NCBI RefSeq assembly: GCF_900107375.1 | Contig: NZ_FNPT01000005.1 | Location: forward strand, 309,506 to 373,505 | Length of the DNA: 64,000 nucleotides | Direction: 5' to 3' | Origin: Lysobacter sp. yr284 | GTDB taxonomy: Bacteria > Pseudomonadota > Gammaproteobacteria > Xanthomonadales > Xanthomonadaceae | Shown: piece by piece, positions 28,402-36,119 of the stretch | Layout: every line of letters begins with the position of its first letter | How positions within the stretch are numbered: position 1 is the first letter of the stretch | Translations under genes and position numbers: made by a program | The notes under the pieces: model-generated | Database searches by the model: none | Told to the model about the DNA's origin: nothing | Seen by the model: the letters and a program-made list of their open reading frames with translations, nothing else

Positions 28402-30138
28402 TCAAGGGCGCTGCGCACCCCAGTTGAAGTAGACCGGATTCCCCATCAGCGCCAGCCGCCCCTGCGCATCGCGCACGTCGATGCGCAGCCAATGGCGGCG
28501 GCCGTCGCTGGGCCAGTCGAACTCCAACGTCTGTTGCGCCGCGCTCACTTGCGGCTGCGCGATCAACGCCGCCTTGGCGCCGTCCACCGTCGCCTCGATG
28601 CGGCCGCCGGCGAGGTTGCGCACCTGCACGCGCACGCTGGCGCGTTGGCCCGCGGGCACGACCAGTTCGCCGCCCATCGCGGCTTCATCGGCGCCGTGCC
28701 GGGCCTGCACGTCCAGCAGGCGGTCGCGGCTGCCGAAGGCGTCCACGAACACGTTGCCCGCGCGCAGGCCGTCGAGGATGCCGGCCTCGGACAGCTCGCG
28801 CGCGTGCACCACCGTGGTCGGCCGGCCGATGCGGCTGGGGCCGAAGGGCTCCTCGGCGGCGGTCGGCGCGTCGTGGTTGTCGCTGCCGCCGATGCCGGTG
28901 AGGCGGTGGCCGGCGCTGAGTTCGCGTTGCCAGAACGCGATGCCCGAGCCCGGCGTGTCGGCGTCGCCGCCGTTGATCGCCTCGACCATGCCGACCAGGC
29001 TCAGGTCGGCGGCCGGATGCGGGGGCCAGCCGCAACCCATGCAGCGCTCGTCGGAAGGCCGGATCGGGTGGTTGATCGAGACTGGCAGGCCGCGCCGGCG
29101 CAACTGCGCCAGCACCGCGTTCCAATCCGGCACCGCGGCGCTGCCGACGCGGAAGTCGACCGGGGCGCGCACGCCGAACACGTTGGCGTGGCCCTGGAAG
29201 GTGGTGATCTCCATGCCGGGGATCAACAACAGCCGGTCGAAGTGCGGTTGCAGTTCGCGCAGCGCCGGCAGGTGCGAGATGGTGTTGTGCTCGGTCACCG
29301 CGACGAAGTCCAGGCCAGCGGCGACGGCGGCCTTGGCGCTGAGGAACAACGGGCACGGCGCGCGCGCGCCGCTCTGGCTGGCGCAGTTGCCGTCGCTGTG
29401 GGCGCTGTGCATGTGCAGGTCGCCGCGATACCAGCCCGGTTCGTTGCGCAGCGGCGCGCGGTTCTCTTGCGGCGCCCCGTCGGCCGCGGCCGCGGGGGTG
29501 AGGCGGATGCGCGCGGTGTACGCGGCGCTGCGGCCGGCGCGGATGTTGGGGATGCCGAGCAGCAGCTTCCACTCGCCCGCGGCCAGCGCGCCGGGCGAAT
29601 ACGAGGCGGTGGCGTCGCTGGCCGCGACGGTGAAGCTGCGCTTGTTGCCGCCGCTCCAGCCGCGGAAGCCGTCGTGGCCGAGGAAGTCGCCGGGTCCGAT
29701 CAGGCCCAGGTCGATGGTGGTCTTGTCGCTGCGGTCGTAGTCGAACTCGACCTCGATGCGGGCGGTGCCGGCGGGGACCTGGAACGGGAGTTCGCGATAG
29801 GTCTGGTTTTCGCTGCCGGCGATGCGGCCTTGCAGGATCAGGTCGACGGCGCCGGCTGCGGCCGATTTCGCTTGCGCTGCCTCGTTCGCCGGCTGGATCG
29901 CTTGCGCGAACGAAGGAGTGCTCAGACAGGATGCGGACAGCGCGGATACGAGTGCACACGTCTGTAAGAAACCACGCGCTGTCGCGCTCGGGAAGCGCGG
30001 TCGACCGGGCCGCACCGCGCCGTCGTTCCCGCGTAAGCGCGAATCCATCGACCTCGAGCGTTCGCGCACGAAAAGCCCTGGAGTTCCGCTTTCGCGGGAA
30101 CGACGGCGGCAAGCAAGCGGGATCGCCCAACAATTCAT
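28402..30138 (-). CDS. Exported PHP-domain (CehA/McbA family) metallohydrolase
   Basis: A 578-residue protein. The signal core FLQTCALVSALSASC and FAQA cleavage site come unusually late (about 58-82). A beta-rich domain (about 85-215) resembles pre-peptidase/galactose-binding modules. The PHP phosphoesterase domain has GDLHMHSAHSDG, VAVTEHNT, SINHP and GGSDNHD, giving the expected His/Asp metal cluster. Last gene of a same-strand set with a PI-PLC-like enzyme and a TonB receptor, pointing to phosphoester use at the cell surface. The start at 30138 has AAGGA upstream; an ATG at 30048 is an alternative. The extra N-terminal residues are encoded by a repeat element (30021-30105). Confidence 0.82.
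   Translation of the reverse strand: MNCWAIPLACRRRSRESGTPGLFVRERSRSMDSRLRGNDGAVRPGRPRFPSATARGFLQTCALVSALSASCLSTPSFAQAIQPANEAAQAKSAAAGAVDLILQGRIAGSENQTYRELPFQVPAGTARIEVEFDYDRSDKTTIDLGLIGPGDFLGHDGFRGWSGGNKRSFTVAASDATASYSPGALAAGEWKLLLGIPNIRAGRSAAYTARIRLTPAAAADGAPQENRAPLRNEPGWYRGDLHMHSAHSDGNCASQSGARAPCPLFLSAKAAVAAGLDFVAVTEHNTISHLPALRELQPHFDRLLLIPGMEITTFQGHANVFGVRAPVDFRVGSAAVPDWNAVLAQLRRRGLPVSINHPIRPSDERCMGCGWPPHPAADLSLVGMVEAINGGDADTPGSGIAFWQRELSAGHRLTGIGGSDNHDAPTAAEEPFGPSRIGRPTTVVHARELSEAGILDGLRAGNVFVDAFGSRDRLLDVQARHGADEAAMGGELVVPAGQRASVRVQVRNLAGGRIEATVDGAKAALIAQPQVSAAQQTLEFDWPSDGRRHWLRIDVRDAQGRLALMGNPVYFNWGAQRP
30021..30105. repeat. REP-like inverted repeat inside the 5' end of the PHP gene
   Basis: CGTCGTTCCCGCG (30021-30033) faces CGCGGGAACGACG (30093-30105). 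The translated minus-strand frame gives SRESGTPGLF and MDSRLRGNDG, the familiar read-through of proteobacterial REP hairpins. It lies between the first start codon and the signal peptide core and keeps the frame. Confidence 0.8.
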
Positions 30139-30176
30139 CGCCTGGTCCTTATCCGCGAGTCGCCCATCGCGCGAAC

Positions 30177-31403
30177 TCAATCGTGTTTTTCCGCCGCCTC
30201 GACCGCGCGATGATTGCAGCGGTCCAGCGCGCGCAGCGGGTTGCAGCGCACCACTTCGCTGCGCGGGAAGGTCACCCGGTAGCGGCTGAAACGCAGGTCG
30301 GGCCTGGGATAATCGGTGGAGATGTACTGCGCGCCGCTGGCGAAGGCCGCCTCGCGCCGGCCCGGATCGTTGCGGCGCGACTCCACCGTGTCGGCGTCCG
30401 CGCGGGTGCGCACCAGGAACCCCGCCTGCACCGCCTTGCGGATGCGCTCGCCGTCCTTGAGCGGGTCGTTGATCGTCAGGTAAGCCGCGTCGGCCGAGCG
30501 TTCGTCGCCGTTGACGAACATCGCCCGCCCCTGCAGCGAACGCCGCGCGCCGCGGTACAGCGCGACCTTGCGCGGCTCCTCGTCGAGCGCGAACAGCAGC
30601 TTGCCGCGGGAGGCGCCGATCGTCGGCCAACCGCCGGCCAGCACCGCCTCGCGCAGGGTCGCGGCGCGGCCGCGCACGTCGTCCGGGGTGATCAGTTCGG
30701 CGGCCGCGAACACCGCGCGCACTTCGGCGTCGAGCGCATCGAAGGCGCGGGCGTCGAACGCCAGCGGCGCGACCGCGCCGGGCCCGCTCTGGCCGTCCTT
30801 GGCGTTGATCAGGATCAGGATCGGCGCGTGCTGCGGGTGCTGGCGCGACCAGGCGCGGATCTGCCGCAGGCATTCGACGAAGACCATGCACTGGCTGCGG
30901 AAGTCGATGTCGGCCAGGTGCATGACCTTGAACCCCGGCTGCGCCATCTGCGCGGCCACGCCCGCCGGCCACGGCCCGGCCTCGCCATAACCTCGGCGCA
31001 AGGCGCCGGGCGGATGCGCGTAGCGGCCGCCTTGCGGGTCGTAGTAGACGTCCAGCTCCAACTGGCGCATGCCCAGTTCGAGCTGCTCGTGCAGCGGCGC
31101 GTGGGCGTAGTCGAGCGAATCCGCGCCGGCGGCGTCGCGGGCGCGGTGCGCGGCCAGTTCCTCGGCCGGGATCGCGCGCTTGTAGCTGTTGTGGGTGCCG
31201 ATCGCCTGGACGTCGGCGAGGCCGAGGTTGTGGTCGATCCAGGCCTCGCCGCAATCCGGGCCGGCCTGCGCCGCGTCGGCCGCGTCGAGCTTGCAGGCCG
31301 GATCGACCGGCCGCGGCGCGGCCGGCTCGTCGTGCGCGCGCGCCGCTCCGGCCAGCGCGCAGCACAGCCCCAACGCCAACATCGGCAACGCCCAAGCCTT
31401 CAT
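30177..31403 (-). CDS. Exported Ca-dependent phosphatidylinositol phospholipase C-like enzyme (PI-PLC-C1)
   Basis: A 408-residue protein with a signal peptide (LPMLALGLCCALAGAARA, about 1-23). The core is the PI-PLC-C1 type: IGTHNSYKR with the first catalytic His (about residue 69), RQLELDVYYDPQGG with acidic metal ligands, MHLADIDFRSQC with the second His, LILINAKDG, and ISTDYPRPD near the end. Such enzymes split phosphodiesters of phosphoinositides. It ends 38 bases before the PHP gene start and begins 79 bases after the TonB receptor stop, so the three are probably one operon. The start ATG at 31403 is set by the signal peptide. Confidence 0.85.
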   Translation of the reverse strand: MKAWALPMLALGLCCALAGAARAHDEPAAPRPVDPACKLDAADAAQAGPDCGEAWIDHNLGLADVQAIGTHNSYKRAIPAEELAAHRARDAAGADSLDYAHAPLHEQLELGMRQLELDVYYDPQGGRYAHPPGALRRGYGEAGPWPAGVAAQMAQPGFKVMHLADIDFRSQCMVFVECLRQIRAWSRQHPQHAPILILINAKDGQSGPGAVAPLAFDARAFDALDAEVRAVFAAAELITPDDVRGRAATLREAVLAGGWPTIGASRGKLLFALDEEPRKVALYRGARRSLQGRAMFVNGDERSADAAYLTINDPLKDGERIRKAVQAGFLVRTRADADTVESRRNDPGRREAAFASGAQYISTDYPRPDLRFSRYRVTFPRSEVVRCNPLRALDRCNHRAVEAAEKHD

Positions 31404-31481
31404 GTCCGCTCTCCGCTTCGAAACCGGCAACGATACGCCCACGGCGCGTCCGTCAGGACGCGCCGGCCACAACCGCGGTCC

Positions 31482-34094
31482 TCAGAACCGGTACATCAGC
31501 GCCGCGCGATAACCGCGCCCCAGCAGTGGCCGGGCGATGAAGGTGTTGTTGCCGGCATCGGCGCTTTGCAGCTCGCCGGCGCGCGGATTGCCTTCGGTCA
31601 GGCCCAGCGAGTTGGTCAGGTTGTCGGCGTACAGATACAGGCTCAGCCCCGGCGCGAACTCGTAGCGCGCGCTGGCATTGATCACGTAATACGAAGGCAG
31701 CTTCACCGAGTTGGCGGTGTCGACGAAGCGTTCGCCCTCGTGTTCGTACGACAGCTGCAGGCGCAGGCGCTCGTCGAGCAGGTTCAGGCCAGGCACCACC
31801 CGGAAACTGTTCTTGGGCACGCGGATCAGCTGGTTGTCGACGAAGTCGCGCAGCACCGGCGCGCCGTTGACCAGTTCGGTGTAGCGCAGGCCCTTGTACT
31901 TCGGGTCCTGGATCGTCGCAGTCGCCTGCAGGTCGAACCAGCGCACCGGGGTCCAGAAGCCTTCCAGCTCCAGGCCGGTGGTCTTGGTGTCGGCGAAGCC
32001 CTGCTGCACGGTCGAGGCGCCGTTGCTCAGGTCGAACACGTAGTTGCTGAAGCCGACGTTGTCGTACTTGGTGTAGAACAAGGTCGCGAACAGGTCGAAC
32101 TGTTCGTTGCTGAACTTGTAGCCGATCTCGCCCAAGTCCATGGTCTGGGTGACCGGGCGGCCGTTGGGATCGCTGGCGCAGGCGGCGAGCTTGGCCAGAT
32201 CGCAGTTGGAGTACTTGGTGATGTAGCTCGACAGGCTCGGCAGGCGGAACGCCGGGGTCCAGCGCGCGAACACGCCCTGGTGCGGGTCGAACTGCCAGTT
32301 GGCGCCGACGGTCCAACCGATCTTGTCGAATTTCTGGTCGTAGCTGACGAAGCTGCCCGAGCCGGTGAGGATCTGCGAAGTCGCCGGGGTGCCCAGGTTC
32401 GCCTGCTTGCGCACTTCGGTCCAACCCTCGACCTTGACCTGCTCCCAGCGCACGCCGGCATCGATGCGCAGCTTGTCGTTGACCTGCCATTCGTCCGACA
32501 GGTACAGCGCCTGGGTGGTGGAACGGCCGCTGGCGTTTTCCCACTCGTAGCCGTAGCGGTACACGCCCTGGTCGGTCAGCGTCCGCAGCGGCCGGCCGGC
32601 GGCGTCCACCGCGACCAGATCCAGCAGGCGCGCGTTGTCGCGCACGTCGGTCAGCACGTTGGAGGAATAGCGGTCGAAGTCCTGGTCGAACCGGGCGTAG
32701 TAGTAGCCCAGGGTGACGTCGTGGCTCTGCCCTCCGAAATCGAAGCGGCGCATCAGGCGGGTGTCGCCGATCAATTCATCGACCGGCATGGTCACCCCGC
32801 GCAGGCCGGAGATGGTCATCAGGCCGTTGCCGTTCTGGTTCGCGGCGAAGGCCTGCTCCGGCGCATCGACGTACCGCAGTTGCGCGCCGACCGCGCCGGG
32901 CACCGAGGCGATCAGCTTCTTCACCGCCGCATCGGCGTAGAACTTGGCGTCGCTCTGCAGGGTCAGCGGAAACACGCCGTTGCGCTGGGTGCGGGTGCGG
33001 CTGTAGCGCAGCGACTGCGCCAGCTTGAAGCCGGCGCCGAGGTCGTAGTCGAACTTGGCCGTGTACTGGTCGCGCTTGACCTGGGTGCCGAGCGAATTGT
33101 CGAAGTCGTACAGGCCGCCGTCGCCCTGGATCATGCCCAGACGCCGGGTCTGCGGCCCGGCCAGGGTGCCGTCGTGGGCGTCGAAGCCCGGCACGCCGCG
33201 GATCTTGCCGTCGGCGTAGCTGCGCATCGGGATGCCCAGGTACAGCGCGACCTTGTCGTCCACGCGCTTGTAGTCGAAGCTGAAATTGCCGCGCGCGAAC
33301 GCGCGCGACAGGTTGATGCGGTACTGGCCGCCGTCGTTGGCCGGGTAGCCCGGATCGCGCAGGCCGTCGTCGCTGCGCCAGAAACCGCCCACGCCGAGCT
33401 TCCAGCCGCCGCCGATGGGCGTGCCGAAGAACAGGTCGTAGCGGGTCAGGCCGTAGTCGCCGACGGTGAGCTTGGCCACGCCTTCGGCGCTGTCGCCGAC
33501 GCTGCGCGGGATGAAGTTGATCGCGCCGGCCGGGGCATTGGAATAGAACACCGACGAGGGGCCGCCGCGCACCACTTCCACGCGCGCGATGGTCTCGTCC
33601 AGGCGGAAGGCCTGGTCGCCGTTGAGGTAGCCCAGGGCCGGGTCGTGCTGGACCAGGATGCCGTCCTCGAGCAGGGTCACCGAGCCGAAGCCGTCGACCG
33701 GGATGCCGCGCGCGCGGATGTTGCCGCTGGCCTCGCCGCCGCTGGCCTCGACCCAGAAGCCCGGCACCGACTTCATCGCCTCGGTCACCGAGGTCGGCGC
33801 CTGCAGGCGCAGGCGCTCTTCCTCGATCGCGGTGATCGAATAGCTGGTCTCGGCCTTGCTGCGCTGGCGGGTGCCGGAGCGGCCGGTGACGACGACCTTG
33901 TCGAGATCAACCGCGGAGGCCTGCGCCCCGCCCTGCGACGCCAAAACAGACGCGGCGGGGTCGGCCCCCGCCGCGCCGGAAGCGCCCGAAGCCGCCTCCT
34001 GCGCCGAAACGGTGGCGGAAAACCCAGCGCAAACGAGGCTGGCGGCCAAGGCGAAGCGGATCGCCCGGGTGAGCTGGCGGGAACGAGAGGTCAT
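31482..34094 (-). CDS. TonB-dependent outer-membrane receptor
   Basis: An 870-residue receptor with signal peptide 1-32 (FALAASLVCAGFSATVSAQ). A plug domain (about 75-200) starts at VVTGRSGTRQR and includes the RARGIPVDGFGSVTLLEDGI segment and RVEVVRGGPSSVFY. The 22-strand barrel ends ALMYRF with the terminal Phe needed for assembly. Substrate is not given by the sequence. Its position before a phospholipase and a phosphoesterase suggests a phosphorylated or inositol-type ligand released by them. It is probably the promoter-proximal gene; a lone TGTCAC at 34200-34205 (minus strand) is the only Pho-box-like hint. Confidence 0.9.
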   Translation of the reverse strand: MTSRSRQLTRAIRFALAASLVCAGFSATVSAQEAASGASGAAGADPAASVLASQGGAQASAVDLDKVVVTGRSGTRQRSKAETSYSITAIEEERLRLQAPTSVTEAMKSVPGFWVEASGGEASGNIRARGIPVDGFGSVTLLEDGILVQHDPALGYLNGDQAFRLDETIARVEVVRGGPSSVFYSNAPAGAINFIPRSVGDSAEGVAKLTVGDYGLTRYDLFFGTPIGGGWKLGVGGFWRSDDGLRDPGYPANDGGQYRINLSRAFARGNFSFDYKRVDDKVALYLGIPMRSYADGKIRGVPGFDAHDGTLAGPQTRRLGMIQGDGGLYDFDNSLGTQVKRDQYTAKFDYDLGAGFKLAQSLRYSRTRTQRNGVFPLTLQSDAKFYADAAVKKLIASVPGAVGAQLRYVDAPEQAFAANQNGNGLMTISGLRGVTMPVDELIGDTRLMRRFDFGGQSHDVTLGYYYARFDQDFDRYSSNVLTDVRDNARLLDLVAVDAAGRPLRTLTDQGVYRYGYEWENASGRSTTQALYLSDEWQVNDKLRIDAGVRWEQVKVEGWTEVRKQANLGTPATSQILTGSGSFVSYDQKFDKIGWTVGANWQFDPHQGVFARWTPAFRLPSLSSYITKYSNCDLAKLAACASDPNGRPVTQTMDLGEIGYKFSNEQFDLFATLFYTKYDNVGFSNYVFDLSNGASTVQQGFADTKTTGLELEGFWTPVRWFDLQATATIQDPKYKGLRYTELVNGAPVLRDFVDNQLIRVPKNSFRVVPGLNLLDERLRLQLSYEHEGERFVDTANSVKLPSYYVINASARYEFAPGLSLYLYADNLTNSLGLTEGNPRAGELQSADAGNNTFIARPLLGRGYRAALMYRF

Positions 34095-34274
34095 GGCGGC
34101 GGCATTCGGAAGGAAGGGAGCGCTGCCGTCGGTTCCGTCCGAAGCCGTGCATGGCGCCCGGCAGCCGCGAAAATGCTGAACGCCAAGGCTTAAAGATTCG
34201 TGACACGCGGCGCGCTATTGCCGCCAGATCCGGACAAGTCGGCGCCGCCGGCCGCTTCGGGCGTGGTTTTGGCG

Positions 34275-34362
34275 GTTGTGGGAGGGGCTTCAGCCCCGAC
34301 GCTTTGCGCCAGATCGCCGCGACCTGAGCGCAGAGCGTCGGGGCTGAAGCCCCTCCCACAAA
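34275..34362. repeat. Family-1 double-arm hairpin
   Basis: GGGGCTTCAGCCCCGACGCT and AGCGTCGGGGCTGAAGCCCC are perfect complements around a 31-base middle that itself has CAGATCGCCGCGACCTGAG. It lies in the 356-base divergent spacer between the TonB receptor and thiG; nothing else is visible there apart from the thiG promoter. Confidence 0.8.
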
Positions 34363-34438
34363 GGCGGCGCAGCCTCCCCGGGGCAAACGCCGCCACGACC
34401 GCCCGGCCCGCTTCGCCCCACGGCCCGCCCCCATCGGC

Positions 34439-34444
34439 CATAAT
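34439..34444 (+). promoter_or_regulatory. Likely -10 element of thiG
   Basis: CATAAT lies only six bases before the thiG ATG, so transcription would start at or near the start codon. No Shine-Dalgarno sequence lies in the few bases between, which fits a leaderless transcript. Confidence 0.45.
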
Positions 34445-34450
34445 TGCGCG

Positions 34451-35245
34451 ATGACTGACACCGCCTTCTCCGATCCGCTGGTCATCGCCGGCAAGACCTA
34501 CCGCTCGCGCCTGCTCACCGGCACCGGCAAGTTCAAGGACCTGACCGAAACCCGCCTGGCCACCGAGGCCGCGGCCGCCGACATCGTCACCGTCGCGATC
34601 CGCCGCACCAACATCGGCCAGAACCCGGGCGAGCCGAACCTGCTCGACGTGCTGCCGCCGGACCGCTACACCCTGCTGCCCAACACCGCCGGCTGCTACA
34701 ACGCCGAGGACGCGGTGCGCACCTGCCGGCTGGCGCGCGAACTGCTCGACGGCCACACCCTGGTCAAGCTGGAAGTGCTCGGCGACCCGCGCACCCTGTT
34801 CCCCGACGTGATCCAGACCCTCGCCGCCGCCCAGACCCTGGTCAAGGACGGCTTCGACGTCATGGTCTACACCTCCGACGACCCGATCCTGGCCAAGCGC
34901 CTGGAGGAGATCGGTTGCGTCGCGGTGATGCCGCTGGCCGCGCCGATCGGCTCGGGCCTGGGCGTGCAGAACAAGTACAACCTGCTGGAGATCGTCGAGA
35001 ACGCCAAGGTGCCGATCATCGTCGACGCCGGCGTCGGCACCGCCTCCGACGCGGCCATCGCGATGGAACTGGGCTGCCACGGCGTGCTGATGAACACCGC
35101 TATCGCCGGCGCCCGCGACCCGATCCTGATGGCGCACGCGATGAAGCTGGCGGTGGAAGCCGGCCGCGCCGCGTTCATGGCCGGGCGCATCCCGCGCAAG
35201 CGCTACGCCAGCGCGTCGAGCCCGGTGGACGGGCTGATCGGCTGA
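34451..35245 (+). CDS. thiG: Thiazole synthase
   Basis: A 264-residue TIM-barrel enzyme that builds the thiamine thiazole from deoxyxylulose phosphate, dehydroglycine and ThiS thiocarboxylate. The Schiff-base lysine is in LVKLEVLGD (about residue 105). The phosphate-binding [12 protein letters not shown] and [14 protein letters not shown] are also present. Length is typical. It is followed one base after its stop by trmB, so the two are co-transcribed. It is separated from thiS by an opposite-strand three-gene set and appears to have its own promoter. Confidence 0.97.
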   Translation: MTDTAFSDPLVIAGKTYRSRLLTGTGKFKDLTETRLATEAAAADIVTVAIRRTNIGQNPGEPNLLDVLPPDRYTLLPNTAGCYNAEDAVRTCRLARELLDGHTLVKLEVLGDPRTLFPDVIQTLAAAQTLVKDGFDVMVYTSDDPILAKRLEEIGCVAVMPLAAPIGSGLGVQNKYNLLEIVENAKVPIIVDAGVGTASDAAIAMELGCHGVLMNTAIAGARDPILMAHAMKLAVEAGRAAFMAGRIPRKRYASASSPVDGLIG

Positions 35246-35246
35246 C

Positions 35247-35987
35247 ATGACCGACCCGTTCTCCAGCGACGGCCACAAGGCGCCGCCCAAGCCGTTCACG
35301 GTCGAGGAAGGCCGCCGCCAGGTGCGCAGCTTCGTGCTGCGCCAGGGCCGCTTCACCCCGGCCCAGCAGCGCGCTTTCGACGAACTGTGGCCGCGCTTCG
35401 GCATCGACTACCTCGGTGCGCCGCGCGATTACGACGCGATCTTCGGCCGCGCGGCCAAGCGCGTGCTGGAAATCGGTTTCGGCAACGGCGAGGCGCTGCG
35501 CTACGCCGCGCAGAACTACCGCGACCGCGACCTGATCGGCATCGAAGTCCACGCCCCCGGCGTCGGCCGGCTGTTGAACGCCCTGGCCGAGGACGGCAGC
35601 GACCACGTCCGGCTCTACCACCACGACGCGGTGGAAGTGCTCAACCACGAAATCGCCGACGCCAGCCTCGATGAGGTGCGGATCTACTTCCCCGATCCGT
35701 GGCACAAGAAGCGCCACAACAAGCGCCGCCTGGTCCAGCCGGCGTTCGCCGAGCTGCTGGTGCGCAAGCTCGCCGCGGACGGACGCTTGCACCTGGCCAC
35801 CGATTGGCAGGACTATGCCGAACAGATGTGGGACGTCCTGGACGCGACCCGGGGGCTCGCCAACCGCGCCGGCGCGCGCGGCAGCGTGCCGCGACCGCAG
35901 TGGCGCCCGCAGACGCACTTCGAGACCCGCGGCCAGAAACTCGGCCACGGCGTGTGGGACCTGCTGTACGACAGGGTCCGGGACTAG
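35247..35987 (+). CDS. trmB: tRNA (guanine-N7-)-methyltransferase
   Basis: A 246-residue SAM-dependent enzyme that makes m7G46 in tRNA. It shows [12 protein letters not shown] for SAM binding, [28 protein letters not shown] (the family's catalytic and tRNA-binding signature) and [11 protein letters not shown]. It begins one base after the thiG stop codon. The thiG-trmB pairing is common in xanthomonads and relatives, with no known functional link. Confidence 0.97.
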   Translation: MTDPFSSDGHKAPPKPFTVEEGRRQVRSFVLRQGRFTPAQQRAFDELWPRFGIDYLGAPRDYDAIFGRAAKRVLEIGFGNGEALRYAAQNYRDRDLIGIEVHAPGVGRLLNALAEDGSDHVRLYHHDAVEVLNHEIADASLDEVRIYFPDPWHKKRHNKRRLVQPAFAELLVRKLAADGRLHLATDWQDYAEQMWDVLDATRGLANRAGARGSVPRPQWRPQTHFETRGQKLGHGVWDLLYDRVRD

Positions 35988-36084
35988 GGATCCGGAACAG
36001 GAGATCCGAATGCGGGCCAGAGCGCTGCCGCCGAGTTTCGCCGGAACCGGACGTTCCCCGTCGCGCAGTGCCGTGCGCTGTCGC

Positions 36085-36112
36085 GAGCTCCGACTCCCGA
36101 CTCCCGACTCCC
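36085..36112. repeat. Heptanucleotide tandem repeat
   Basis: Three perfect copies of GACTCCC preceded by a degenerate GAGCTCC. It fills the spacer just before the SLC13 gene. A second, longer array with another 7-base unit is at 55117. Confidence 0.75.
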
Positions 36113-36119
36113 GCCGCTG

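Noticed and set aside
29931..34193. 1420-codon plus-strand frame
   Set aside because: Runs antisense through three recognisable genes and shows no domain or credible start; it exists because codon third positions are almost always G or C.
34199..34206. Pho box before the TonB receptor
   Set aside because: Only one TGTCAC half-site is present and the second half-site does not match, so phosphate control is not claimed as a feature.
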